Positions 54,485 through 63,150 are shown, counted from the first letter of the stretch. The stretch is 64,000 nucleotides of DNA from an uncultured Gammaproteobacteria bacterium (GCA_947258715.1 CAMYJH010000012.1:182191-246190), one strand, 5' to 3'. Numbers and translations: made by a program. Notes: generated by a model from the letters alone, not told the origin.

Positions 54485-54691
54485 GTACCCTTCCGATCGG
54501 TGCAATACGCTTCGCTATTGCACCCTACGAGTGGACGGTTACAACGCGCGCTCTTGCCAGCATCGCGCGCAGCAGCACGTCGCAGCCAGTACCCTTCTGA
54601 TCGGTGCAGTACGCTTCGCTGTTGCACCCTACGAGTGAACGGTTACAGCGCCCGCTCTTGCCAGCATCGCGTGCAGCAGCACGTCGCAGCC
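54485..54691 (+). repeat. 104-bp tandem duplication including the end of the hydrolase gene
   Basis: Two 104-base units (54485-54588 and 54589-54691) each contain a hairpin (GGTGCAATACGCTTCGCTAT with TGCACC, or the G-variant) and then the sequence encoding the C-terminus of the N-carbamoyl hydrolase. The second unit holds the true 3' end of the gene. The first unit is a copy beyond the stop codon, with several base differences. The copies carry the same REP-like stem as nearby repeats. Confidence 0.75.
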
Positions 54692-55882
54692 GGCGGCGAG
54701 GTCGTCCGGCTTGGCGTTTTCCAATTCGTTATGACTGACGCCGTTCTCGCAGGGCACGAAGATCATGCCCGTGGGCGCCTTGTGCACCAGCTGGCAGGCG
54801 TCGTGGCCGGCTCCGGAGTAGATGTCCATGTGGTCGATTCCGAGACGCTTCGCCGTGTCGCGTATGAGTCCAACGCATTCGCCGTGAAACCTAACCGTGG
54901 GCCGCTGGCTTTCCAGCCGGAAGTCCACCCCGAGGGACAGGGCGGCGGCGATGTCTTCGCAAGCCGTGCGCATTTCGCTTTCGATCTGAGCGAGCAGCGC
55001 ATCGTCCGGGTGTCGGCTGTCAATGCTGAATACCACCTGGCCCGGAATGGTGTTGCGGGAATTGGGCCGCACCTTGAGGTAGCCGACGGTGATCACCGGG
55101 CTGGGCTCGTGCTTAAAGGCGATGCCGTTGATTGCGTTCACCATGCGCGCCGCCCCTACCATGGCGTCGCGGCGCATACGCATGGGCAGGGTGCCGGCGT
55201 GGCCTTCCTCTCCTTTCACCGTGACGGCGAAGCAGCGCTGTCCCTGTGCGCCTAAAACCACACCCACCTGTTTGTCCTCGGCTTCGAGGATCGGGCCCTG
55301 CTCGATGTGGGCCTCGAAGAAAGCGTTGATCTCATAGCCGCCCACCGGTGCGTTTCCCGCAAAGCCAATTTCTTTCAACGCTTCGCCGAAAGTGATGCCC
55401 TCGCGATCGGTCTTTGCCAGGGCATCTTTCAATTCATAAACGCCGGCAAACACACCCGAGGCCAGGGTGCCGCTGAAGCGCACGCCTTCTTCGTCGGTCC
55501 ACACCACGGTTTCAATCGGCGCCCGAGTGTTGAAATTGCCGTCATTCAGCGTCCGCATGACCTCGAGACCGGCCAGCACGCCGTAAATGCCGTCGAACTT
55601 GCCGCCCAGCGGCTGGGTATCCAGATGACTGCCGGTCATCACCGGCGGCGCGTTCGCGTCTTCGCCGGGGCGCTTCGCAATGATGTTGCCGATCTGGTCC
55701 ACCCGAACATCGCATTGCGCCTGCTCGCACCAGGAAACGAACAGCTCCCGGGCCTGGCGGTCCAAATCGGTCAGCGCGAGACGTCGGACACCGCCCCGTG
55801 GCGTGGCCCCGATCTCGCCCATCTTTATGATGCTCGCCCACAGCCGGTCACGATTGCAGCGAAGCGCGCCGGGATCAGCCAT
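54629..55882 (-). CDS. M20 family hydrolase (N-carbamoyl-L-amino-acid hydrolase / allantoate amidohydrolase type)
   Basis: The 417-residue metallopeptidase-fold enzyme has the metal-site motifs GSHLDTQPLGGKFDGIYGVL, WTDEEGVRF and FFEAHIEQGP, the dimer-domain segment VKGEEGHAGTLPMRMRRDAM, and the C-terminal GAGHDAC. These fit hydantoinase-pathway carbamoylases and ureidoglycolate-type hydrolases, which remove carbamoyl or ureido groups. The start overlaps the upstream amidase by eight bases, so both are in one operon. Its 3' end lies in a tandem duplication. Confidence 0.88.
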   Translation of the reverse strand: MADPGALRCNRDRLWASIIKMGEIGATPRGGVRRLALTDLDRQARELFVSWCEQAQCDVRVDQIGNIIAKRPGEDANAPPVMTGSHLDTQPLGGKFDGIYGVLAGLEVMRTLNDGNFNTRAPIETVVWTDEEGVRFSGTLASGVFAGVYELKDALAKTDREGITFGEALKEIGFAGNAPVGGYEINAFFEAHIEQGPILEAEDKQVGVVLGAQGQRCFAVTVKGEEGHAGTLPMRMRRDAMVGAARMVNAINGIAFKHEPSPVITVGYLKVRPNSRNTIPGQVVFSIDSRHPDDALLAQIESEMRTACEDIAAALSLGVDFRLESQRPTVRFHGECVGLIRDTAKRLGIDHMDIYSGAGHDACQLVHKAPTGMIFVPCENGVSHNELENAKPDDLAAGCDVLLHAMLARAGAVTVHS

Positions 55883-57212
55883 GGTCGCCGCCCCTTCGCC
55901 AAAGCCAGCGGGAAACGGCCAGCGCCTTTACATCCCGGCCCCGTGGCGCCACGACCTGTAGACCCAAGGGCATGCCGTTGGAGCCTTTGAGCAACGGCAC
56001 GTTGATGGCGGGCACGCCGCACTGAGTCCAGATGGCGTTGAAGGCGGCGTTGCCGGTAGTGGTGAGATCCGCCGGCGCTTCGCCCGGCGCGGCTGGCGTC
56101 AGCACGGCGTCGTAATCGTCGAACAATCGATCAACAAGGTGCCTTCTTCCATCGGCACGGTCGGTTGCGTCCACCAGCTCGGAAGCCGCCAGCGGAATGC
56201 CGAGCGCAATCCTCGCTTTGAGCTTGTCACTCAATTGCTGCGGCGTTTCCTCGTACTCGCGTTTGAACACGGCGGCGAGGCAGGCATTGAGAATGATGTG
56301 GTGGTCTTCCAGCGCGCGATCGAATTCCGGAGGCAGCTCAATCTCACCGATGATGTTGCCGAGGCTGCGCGCGTAGTCTTCATAAGCGCGCTGCGCATCT
56401 TCGTCCGCCTGATCCCAAACAGGCGATCGGACGAAGGCAAGACGCTTCGGCGCAAATTGAACTAAATTCGCGAGTCCTGAAACCAGATTGCGGCCTGGAT
56501 GCGCGAGCATGTCGTCGTCCTCGGGGTCGGTGACCATGACCGCATCGCCGATGAGCGCCAGGTCTTCCACCGAGCGCGCGTAAACGCCCACGTGGTCCAG
56601 TCGCCTCGACAACAAATTCATGCCGCGACGGGTAATGCTGCCGAAGGTGGGCTTGTAGGCGAATACACCACAGAAGGATCCGGGACGGACGATGGAGCCC
56701 ACCGTTTGCGAGCCGACGGAAAGCGGCACCATGTCATCCGCAACGGCTGCGGCGGATCCGCTGGAGGAGCCCCCGGGCGTTCGCCTGAGATCGTGTGGAT
56801 TTCGCGTTTTGCCCGGATGACTGAGGGCGAATTCGGTGGTGACCGTTTTGCCCAGGATCACCGCCCCGGCTCGCCTCAGCAACTCGACCACGCCCGAGTC
56901 CCTCTCGGGTTGCCGGCCGTGATGCAGCGGGCTTCCGAGCTGGGTCGGCATGTCGGCGGTGTCGTAAATGTCTTTGATCCCGACCGGAACGCCGTGAAGC
57001 GATCCGAGGGCGTGACCGGCGGTGAGCGCATGGTCCAGTGCCCGCGCCTGATCGAGCGCATTGTTTTCGTCGAGGTGGATCCAGGCGCCGACTTCCGCCT
57101 CCCGGTCTGAAATCTTCGCGAGGCATCGGCGCACCAGCATCTCGCTGCTGAGATCGCCGCACCGAATCGCAGCCGCGGCCTCAGTTGCGCTCAGCTTGTG
57201 GGGATCGTCCAT
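55875..57212 (-). CDS. Amidase (amidase-signature family)
   Basis: The 445-residue amidase has the Ser-cisSer-Lys triad of the family: Lys80 (VGIKDIYDT), the cis-Ser in the GGSSSGSAAAV run (149-153), and nucleophile Ser173 in SQTVGSIVRP. Members hydrolyse amides or ureido compounds. It precedes the N-carbamoyl hydrolase with an eight-base overlap and follows a DUF1932 dehydrogenase gene, so it probably acts on a nitrogen-containing catabolic intermediate. GatA-like forms are possible but no GatB or GatC is near. Confidence 0.9.
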   Translation of the reverse strand: MDDPHKLSATEAAAAIRCGDLSSEMLVRRCLAKISDREAEVGAWIHLDENNALDQARALDHALTAGHALGSLHGVPVGIKDIYDTADMPTQLGSPLHHGRQPERDSGVVELLRRAGAVILGKTVTTEFALSHPGKTRNPHDLRRTPGGSSSGSAAAVADDMVPLSVGSQTVGSIVRPGSFCGVFAYKPTFGSITRRGMNLLSRRLDHVGVYARSVEDLALIGDAVMVTDPEDDDMLAHPGRNLVSGLANLVQFAPKRLAFVRSPVWDQADEDAQRAYEDYARSLGNIIGEIELPPEFDRALEDHHIILNACLAAVFKREYEETPQQLSDKLKARIALGIPLAASELVDATDRADGRRHLVDRLFDDYDAVLTPAAPGEAPADLTTTGNAAFNAIWTQCGVPAINVPLLKGSNGMPLGLQVVAPRGRDVKALAVSRWLWRRGGDHG

Positions 57213-57223
57213 GCAGACAGGCG

Positions 57224-58111
57224 TCAGCTCTTGCTCTGCTCCCGGCGCGCCAGAAGCGCAAGCACTTCGGCGTAGGTGTCGGGTTCGGTATCGCCGAACA
57301 TCTCCTTGAATCCCAGCTCACTGAAGCGACGCAGTCGTTCCGCCGTGGCGCGGGCCATGAGCGGCAGCTCGCCGATGGATTCCAGCGTCTGGGAAACCTC
57401 CTCCATCTCGTGGGACTGCCGCCCCGCGTGCAGGGCGCTGCGACCGATGAGGTAATCGGCAAACTGGTTCCAGTTGATACCGGGATAGCTTGCCGTGACC
57501 GTATCGAGCACGCGCTTTTCGGTGCCGAAATGACGCGCCGCCAGCAGGCATTCGATGAAAAGCGCCTGCATGCCCTTGACCATGACGCTGCGGAACATCT
57601 TGGTCGCTGAAGCAGCGCCGATTTGTTCTCCCAACACTTCGAGCTTCATACCATAGGGCTCTAGGGTGGACACAAGCCCGGGCGCCGCCTCACCGCAAAG
57701 CAGCACCGGCACCCGGTGGCGAAGCGGAGGAACCACGGACATGATGGCGGCTTCGACGAATCGGGCACCGCTTTTCTCCACAATAACGCCCACCTGTCGC
57801 TTGATCTCCGGCGAGGCAGAATTCATGTCCACGTAAATGTGATCCGGGGTCAGATGCTCAGCGATCGAAGCCGCTGCGGGTACCGCCTCGGTGCAGGTTA
57901 CGAGCGAGAAGATCAAACGGCAGCAAGACGCCAGCTCGGCCGGGTTTTCCGTCATCTTGGTGCCGGAGCGTGCCATTCTCGGGGCGAAGCGATCCGGATC
58001 CGAACGGTAGGCGATGTCGAAGGTGTAAAAGTTTTCGCCGCCGGCTTCGGCAAGCCCTTCGGCGATGGCCGGCGCGGCTTCGCCGAAACCCATGAATCCC
58101 AATGCGTTCAT
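57224..58111 (-). CDS. NAD(P)-dependent dehydrogenase with DUF1932 domain
   Basis: The 295-residue protein starts with a Rossmann fold, MNALGFMGFGEAAPAIAEGL, and a beta-hydroxyacid dehydrogenase-like middle (IFSLVTCTEAVP, YVDMNSASPEIKRQ). Its C-terminal half contains GAASATKMFRSVMVKGMQAL, the DUF1932 substrate domain with the conserved Lys. Related enzymes oxidise 3-hydroxyacids or reduce tartronate semialdehyde. It lies between the amidase and MmgE/PrpD genes in one operon. The TTG 18 bases upstream is an alternative start. Confidence 0.85.
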   Translation of the reverse strand: MNALGFMGFGEAAPAIAEGLAEAGGENFYTFDIAYRSDPDRFAPRMARSGTKMTENPAELASCCRLIFSLVTCTEAVPAAASIAEHLTPDHIYVDMNSASPEIKRQVGVIVEKSGARFVEAAIMSVVPPLRHRVPVLLCGEAAPGLVSTLEPYGMKLEVLGEQIGAASATKMFRSVMVKGMQALFIECLLAARHFGTEKRVLDTVTASYPGINWNQFADYLIGRSALHAGRQSHEMEEVSQTLESIGELPLMARATAERLRRFSELGFKEMFGDTEPDTYAEVLALLARREQSKS

Positions 58112-58152
58112 CGGCAATCGATCAGGCAATTTGATCCTGGATCGAGGGTGTT

Positions 58153-59526
58153 TCAGTCCAAGACGGCAACGGCGTGTAATCCGCGCGTGGAGACGGGCAG
58201 GGCGCTGACATCGTCTACCACGTCGATGCGCCAGAGAATGTCCAGAAGATCTTCTGCCGCCGGCTCCCCGATGACCGGCGAGACCAGCTCCCGGTACTTC
58301 TCCACCAGCTCAGCGTCGCTCAAGGGGCTATCGGGATCGCCTTTTCGCGTCGGCGCACGGCGGCGAAGCTCGCGCCCATCGCGAGTCTGTATCTCCACCA
58401 CCGCGGCGCGCTGTTTTGGGAAGCCTTTATCGGATTGCGGGTCCACGTAGAGCTCGATGCGCTTGATCATCTCCCGGATCTCGGGATCCTCTAGATGCTG
58501 ATCGTCGAAAGCGCTCAGCCGCACGCGGCCATCGATGAGCGCCACGCTGGCGCAGTAGGGCAGGCTGAACTTGGCCTCGTATCCGCTTACCGGAGCGACG
58601 TTTCCGGTCACCTCCAGCGCCTTGGAGTAAGTACCGATGCGTATCCGGGACACGTCTTTGGGCAACAGCCGGTGTGAGTCTCGCAGAGCAATAATGGCGT
58701 CGAGCGCAGCAAAGGAGTGGCCGCAGCAGCCGTGATTTTTCTGCGTCATGCGGGTGATATTGAAGCGCTGACCCAAATCGGCGACCGCCGAGCTCCAGTC
58801 CGCGTCCCGGCTCATGGCATTACCGAAGCCCCGCGGGCCGTCCAGCATGCCGGAGGCCCCGGTGACGCCGCGGGCCGCGGCAACCGCGACCAGAACACCC
58901 GTTTCGGCGGCGCGGCCCGCGTGCAGGGGCTTACCCATGGCGTCGGAGCGAAACGCCTGCTGCAGCCCTGCCGCCATGGTGGCGGCATTGGCGAGCGCGT
59001 GCTCGGTCTCGTTTGCATCGAGTCCGAGTATCGAAGACGCGGCCGCTGCAGCCCCGAACGCGCCCACCGTGCCGGTGGTGTGCCAGTACTCGTAGTGTGC
59101 CGGAGTGACGGCGGCGCCGATGCGGGTCGAGACCTCGTAACCGGCGATAATGCCCCGCAGCAGGCGATCTCCATTCACCTGTCGGTCCTGGGCCAGCGCC
59201 AGCGCTGCGCTGATCACCGGTGCGCCCGGATGATAGATGGCGTCTCGGAAGATGTCGTCGAACTCCACCGTGTGGGACGCCGCGCCGTTAATGAGCGCTG
59301 CCGCGCGCGCGAGCGCCCGCCGGCCCGACGGTACCAGGGCGGCTTTTCCGCGGTCGAGCTCGTCGGCCAGTGCTTCGCATAAATATGTGGCCGGAGGGCA
59401 AACTCCGCCGGGGACCGTAGTCGCGAACCAGTCGATGAGGCAGCGGCGGGTCGCGTGTCTGACTTCGTCGGGTATATTCATCCGGCCGAGGTCGACCACG
59501 TGGGTTGCAAAGATTTTAGTGGGCAT
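58153..59526 (-). CDS. MmgE/PrpD family protein
   Basis: The 457-residue product begins KIFATHVVDLGRMNIPDEVR and has RRCLIDWFATTVPG, NGAASHTVEFDDIF and the helical substrate region YEYWHTTGTVGAFGAAAAAS with KPLHAGRAAETGVLVA. The family includes 2-methylcitrate dehydratase PrpD and relatives that dehydrate or isomerise citrate-like acids; the substrate is not clear here. ATG 59526 is preceded by GGAG at a slightly long distance. It is the first gene of the - strand catabolic operon and is divergent from the tricarballylate-dehydrogenase-like gene. Confidence 0.85.
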   Translation of the reverse strand: MPTKIFATHVVDLGRMNIPDEVRHATRRCLIDWFATTVPGGVCPPATYLCEALADELDRGKAALVPSGRRALARAAALINGAASHTVEFDDIFRDAIYHPGAPVISAALALAQDRQVNGDRLLRGIIAGYEVSTRIGAAVTPAHYEYWHTTGTVGAFGAAAAASSILGLDANETEHALANAATMAAGLQQAFRSDAMGKPLHAGRAAETGVLVAVAAARGVTGASGMLDGPRGFGNAMSRDADWSSAVADLGQRFNITRMTQKNHGCCGHSFAALDAIIALRDSHRLLPKDVSRIRIGTYSKALEVTGNVAPVSGYEAKFSLPYCASVALIDGRVRLSAFDDQHLEDPEIREMIKRIELYVDPQSDKGFPKQRAAVVEIQTRDGRELRRRAPTRKGDPDSPLSDAELVEKYRELVSPVIGEPAAEDLLDILWRIDVVDDVSALPVSTRGLHAVAVLD

Positions 59527-59793
59527 GAAGGAGGAGACTCCGGTTCGTTTTGCCACGGTGCTGCGGCCGGGATAGGCAAGCATAACGCAGATGGAGGTTC
59601 CAGTGGGATCGCGGATTGCGGGAGCGCTGAACACGGATAACGTAGCTCGTATATCGCGAGCCAAGACAGAGCGCTAAAGCCGCTCAATATCAATCACGAT
59701 TACCAAATCACATGTTAATCAAGGCGACCAGTATCCACTATCCATCCGGTATCCTATGCGCAAACAAGTTGACCACTCAGCGGGAATTTACTT

Positions 59794-61278
59794 ATGTCCG
59801 AACTCAAAACCGATGTAGTCGTAGTTGGGGGCGGTAACGCGGCGCTATGCGCTGCGCTTTCGGCCGCCGAGGAAGGCGCGAAGGTCGTGGTGCTCGAATG
59901 CGCTCCGGAATCCGAACGCGGCGGTAACAGCCGGTTCACCGCCGGCGCAATGCGCGTGGTTTTCGAAGGAGTAGAAGATCTGCAAAAGATTATGGAGCTC
60001 AGCGATGAAGAGATTTCCAACACGGACTTCGGAAGCTATAGCTTCGATAACTATTTCGACGACATGGCGCGGGTTACTCGTTATCGCGCCAATCCAGATC
60101 TGGTGGAAACGCTTGTCCGCGACAGCCATGAAACCATCGTGTGGATGCGCGCCAAGGGCGTGCGCTTTCAGCCTTCTTACGGCCGTCAGGCCTTCAAGGT
60201 GGATGGCCGCTTCCGCTTCTGGGGCGGACTCGCTGTGGAGACATGGGGCGGCGGCCCCGGTCTGGTGGATTCCCTTTACCAGTCGGTGGAGAAAGCGGGC
60301 ATCGAAGTGCGTTATGCCACCCGCGCCGAATCGCTGCTCATGGACGAAGGCGCGTGCCGGGGCGTGCTTGCGCGGCATCAGGGCAAAGCAATAAATATCC
60401 GCGCCAGCGCCGCGGTAATCGCCAGCGGCGGCTTCGAGGCCAATGCGGAGTGGCGCACGAGATATCTGGGCCCGGGGTGGGACCTGGCCAAGGTGCGTGG
60501 CACCCGATTCAACACAGGCGGCGGCATCCGTATGGCACTGGACGCCGGGGCATCGTCCTACGGCAACTGGTCCGGATGTCACGCCGTGGGGTGGGACCGG
60601 AACGCGCCCGAGTTCGGCGATCTTGCCGTCGGCGATAATTTCCAAAAGCACAGCTATCCGTTCGGAATCATGGTCAACGCGCATGGTGAACGTTTCGTCG
60701 ACGAAGGCGCGGACTTCAGGAACTACACTTATGCAAAATACGGTCGCGTCATTCTGGAACAACCGGGGCAATTTGCCTGGCAGGTATTCGATGCCAAGGT
60801 CACGCATCTATTGCGAGACGAGTATCGGATTCGTCAGGTGACCAAAGTCAAGGCGGATACTTTGGAGTCGCTGGCGGGAATGCTTGAAGACGTGGATGCG
60901 GAAAAGTTTCTTGCCTGCGTCAAGGAGTACAACGCGGCGGTGGCGACTGATGTGCCTTTCGATCCGACGGCAAAGGACGGGCGATGCACCCGGGGTCTCG
61001 ACATTCCGAAATCCAACTGGGCGAACACCGTCGACACGCCACCTTTTGAAGCCTACGCAACGACCTGCGGGATTACCTTTACCTTCGGTGGATTGCAGAT
61101 CAACGACGATGCCCAGGTGATGGACATCGACGGCAAGCCCATTAAAGGTTTGTTTGCAGCCGGTGAACTGGTCGGAGGATTGTTTTACTTCAACTATCCT
61201 GGCGGCACCGGGCTGATGTCGGGCGCGGTATTCGGACGAATCGCCGGGCGGTCTGCCGGAAAGACGGCGCGTGCCTGA
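59794..61278 (+). CDS. FAD-dependent tricarballylate dehydrogenase-like protein (TcuA-like)
   Basis: The 494-residue flavoprotein has an N-terminal FAD motif (VVVVGGGNAALCAALSAAEE), RGGNSRFTAGAMRV, and the succinate-dehydrogenase-like capping domain, and ends with FGGLQINDDAQVMD and the FAD-binding GGTGLMSGAVFGRIAG. TcuA oxidises tricarballylate to aconitate. No tcuB or tcuC follows, so the substrate may differ. Its divergence from an MmgE/PrpD gene, which handles citrate-like acids, supports a tricarboxylate-type compound, which is inference. Confidence 0.85.
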   Translation: MSELKTDVVVVGGGNAALCAALSAAEEGAKVVVLECAPESERGGNSRFTAGAMRVVFEGVEDLQKIMELSDEEISNTDFGSYSFDNYFDDMARVTRYRANPDLVETLVRDSHETIVWMRAKGVRFQPSYGRQAFKVDGRFRFWGGLAVETWGGGPGLVDSLYQSVEKAGIEVRYATRAESLLMDEGACRGVLARHQGKAINIRASAAVIASGGFEANAEWRTRYLGPGWDLAKVRGTRFNTGGGIRMALDAGASSYGNWSGCHAVGWDRNAPEFGDLAVGDNFQKHSYPFGIMVNAHGERFVDEGADFRNYTYAKYGRVILEQPGQFAWQVFDAKVTHLLRDEYRIRQVTKVKADTLESLAGMLEDVDAEKFLACVKEYNAAVATDVPFDPTAKDGRCTRGLDIPKSNWANTVDTPPFEAYATTCGITFTFGGLQINDDAQVMDIDGKPIKGLFAAGELVGGLFYFNYPGGTGLMSGAVFGRIAGRSAGKTARA

Positions 61279-61924
61279 TGAGGGAAAAGCGCTGCGAAAA
61301 TCAGTGCCGGAACAGGCGGCTGGATTCGCCACGCCTCGACTGGAACAGCTGCTCTTTGCGTGCGGCGGCTATGTCCTTGCTCAGCTGATGGTGCCGATAT
61401 TCGTGAGCGATCCCGGTGATCGTGAGCTTCTGTATTCAGGCATCACCGGCGCAGTGATCGGGGTTGTGGCCCACGTGCTGATACGAGGAGTCGGAATCCA
61501 GTTGCCGGGTGTGGGTAAGCATTTTCGATTGCGCGCGTCCAAAGATGGCAGGACGGTTTCCAAGAAAATTAAACCATCAAGCCGTTCGGATCGTGGCTCC
61601 CGATACCGCGCCGCGCTGGCGGTTTTTCGGCGACCCTTCAAGCAACGGAATCGGAATTCGGAAAGGCCCGGCAACGAAGAGAAGATCGTCAAGACAGACG
61701 AAGGTTTTCGCGTCGGCGATCGTGTCTTTTCCCGAAGAGCGGAGGCGGAAGATTATCTTTATGTGGGAAATCCGCCCGCCGGCGAGGTTGAAAAGCGGGA
61801 CCAGATAGCGACCCCCGAAACGCCGCGTTTGCGCCGAATTTCCTCGCCCCAGGCCCGAGTTTTGAGTTCTCTTGCGCTGGCCTTCGCCATTTTCCTCGCC
61901 TGGCTTCTGTTTTTCTTAATCTAA
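61271..61924 (+). CDS. Two-helix membrane protein of unknown function
   Basis: The 217 residues have a hydrophobic N-terminal region (LLFACGGYVLAQLMVPIFVS and GITGAVIGVVAHVLIRGVGI), a basic middle (RPFKQRNRNSERPGNEEK), a segment VGDRVFSRRAEAEDYLYVGN and a C-terminal helix (LSSLALAFAIFLAWLLFFLI). GTG 61271 overlaps the TcuA-like stop by eight bases, so the genes are coupled. It might couple the flavoprotein to the membrane, as TcuB does, but has no heme or iron-sulfur motifs. The stop TAA lies in the target duplication of MITE copy 3. Confidence 0.6.
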   Translation: MPDEGKALRKSVPEQAAGFATPRLEQLLFACGGYVLAQLMVPIFVSDPGDRELLYSGITGAVIGVVAHVLIRGVGIQLPGVGKHFRLRASKDGRTVSKKIKPSSRSDRGSRYRAALAVFRRPFKQRNRNSERPGNEEKIVKTDEGFRVGDRVFSRRAEAEDYLYVGNPPAGEVEKRDQIATPETPRLRRISSPQARVLSSLALAFAIFLAWLLFFLI

Positions 61925-62074
61925 GGAAACTCTGAATAATTCCATCCCTGGAATTTTCAGAGTCGGCAAGTGAAAACGCGGTTTCCACTTGCCTCACGAA
62001 TCCAAAGACTTACAGTCGTCGGATTCAGCGGCGTCGCTGCTTAGCTAAGGAAGGTCTGATTAATCAGACCTTCC
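61925..62074 (+). mobile_element. MITE copy 3, complete, with CTAA target repeats
   Basis: This 150-bp element starts GGAAACTCTGAATAATTCC and ends in a perfect 26-bp palindrome (62049-62074), so its ends are inverted repeats of the form GGAA-N2-TCTGA-N-TAAT. It is flanked by CTAA on both sides (61921-61924 and 62075-62078). The left CTAA contains the stop codon of the preceding gene. The body folds as successive hairpins and has no coding capacity. The target-site type fits IS5-group transposition. Confidence 0.8.
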
Positions 62075-62167
62075 CTAAACCAGAACCTGTTCCCGCCTTC
62101 CGATCGGGCCTCCGGCAAGCCCCGGCCGGCCCTCAATTCCTTGGAATTTTGACTATATTTCAAGAGA

Positions 62168-63121
62168 TTGACCGAAACGTCCCCCGTCCGCGACCAGCAG
62201 GATAATCAGAAAGCAAAACAACGTATGGATTCCGTTGTAGAAGAGGTTGCCATCGTCTTTGCCGACGTGACCGGCAGCGTGCGTTTGTTCGATTTGCTGG
62301 GGGACGAAAAGGCCTGGAAGCTGATTCAGAAATGCCTCAAGGGAATGACGGCGGAAGTCGACAAACACCGTGGCCGGGTGATCAAAACAATTGGTGACGA
62401 AATCATGTGCACCTTTTTCGCGGCCGATGATGCAGTCAAGGCGGCAGTGGCTATGCAGGAGCAAGTCCGTGACGATTCGATCGGCGGCGAAGACAACGAG
62501 CCGGCGCTCTCCTTGCGCATTGGGATTCATTTCGGTGAGGTGATTCCCAAAGACAATGATGTCTTTGGCGATGCGGTAAATCTCGCTTCCCGTATGGCGA
62601 CCGCGGCAAAAGGTGGGCAGATAATCACCACGCAGTTCACCGCGGAGGCTCTATCCCAGCCGCTAAAATCCAAGGTGCGACTCGTTGACCGGATGCCCGT
62701 TAAGGGCAAGCGGGACCCGATAAACGTTTACGAGGTGGTCTGGGAGGACGGCGCGACCAACGTAGCGAGCAATACGGTCAAATCAACGGACGTGGAAGGT
62801 CAACTTTCTCTTCGCTACCGGGACAAAGTGATTGTCATGGATCAAACTAGCGCTCCCTTGATGTTGGGAAGAGGCAGGCAGGCACATCTTCGGGTGGACG
62901 ACGCGAACGCGTCGCGTTTGCATCTTCGAGTGGAATTTTCCCGCGGCAAGTTTGTGCTTTTCGACGAAAGCGTTAACGGCACCTACGTTCTCACCCCAAC
63001 CGGCGAGGTGACTTTACGCAGGAACGAATCCCACGTCCTTTCGGGTACAGGCCGAATCAGCCTCGGCCGCAAGGTCGACGGGAATGAAAACGCGGTGCAC
63101 TACGAGTGTGAATCGGCGTAA
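62168..63121 (+). CDS. Class III adenylate/guanylate cyclase with FHA domain
   Basis: The 317-residue protein has a class III cyclase catalytic domain with metal-binding Asp33 (FADVTGSV) and Asp77 (TIGDEIMCTF), GIHFGEVI and FGDAVNLASRMATAAKGGQI, followed by an FHA domain (LMLGRGRQAHLRVDDANASR, LHLRVEFSRGKFVLFD, SVNGTYV) that binds phosphothreonine peptides. It would make cAMP, possibly in response to a Ser/Thr kinase. The start is uncertain between TTG 62168 and ATG 62225; neither has a clear ribosome-binding site. It stands alone after MITE copy 3. Confidence 0.88.
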   Translation: MTETSPVRDQQDNQKAKQRMDSVVEEVAIVFADVTGSVRLFDLLGDEKAWKLIQKCLKGMTAEVDKHRGRVIKTIGDEIMCTFFAADDAVKAAVAMQEQVRDDSIGGEDNEPALSLRIGIHFGEVIPKDNDVFGDAVNLASRMATAAKGGQIITTQFTAEALSQPLKSKVRLVDRMPVKGKRDPINVYEVVWEDGATNVASNTVKSTDVEGQLSLRYRDKVIVMDQTSAPLMLGRGRQAHLRVDDANASRLHLRVEFSRGKFVLFDESVNGTYVLTPTGEVTLRRNESHVLSGTGRISLGRKVDGNENAVHYECESA

Positions 63122-63150
63122 TGCGTAATGCGTAATGCGTGATGGGTGAT
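63116..63150 (+). repeat. Heptamer tandem repeat at the cyclase stop codon
   Basis: Three exact GCGTAAT units (63116-63136) are followed by GCGTGAT and GGGTGAT. The TAA stop of the cyclase is inside the first unit. An inverted relative, CATCACGCATCACG, lies at 63221-63234 before the 3' end of the GST. Unit number could vary by slippage, with no effect on the cyclase protein because the first TAA is kept. Confidence 0.7.
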
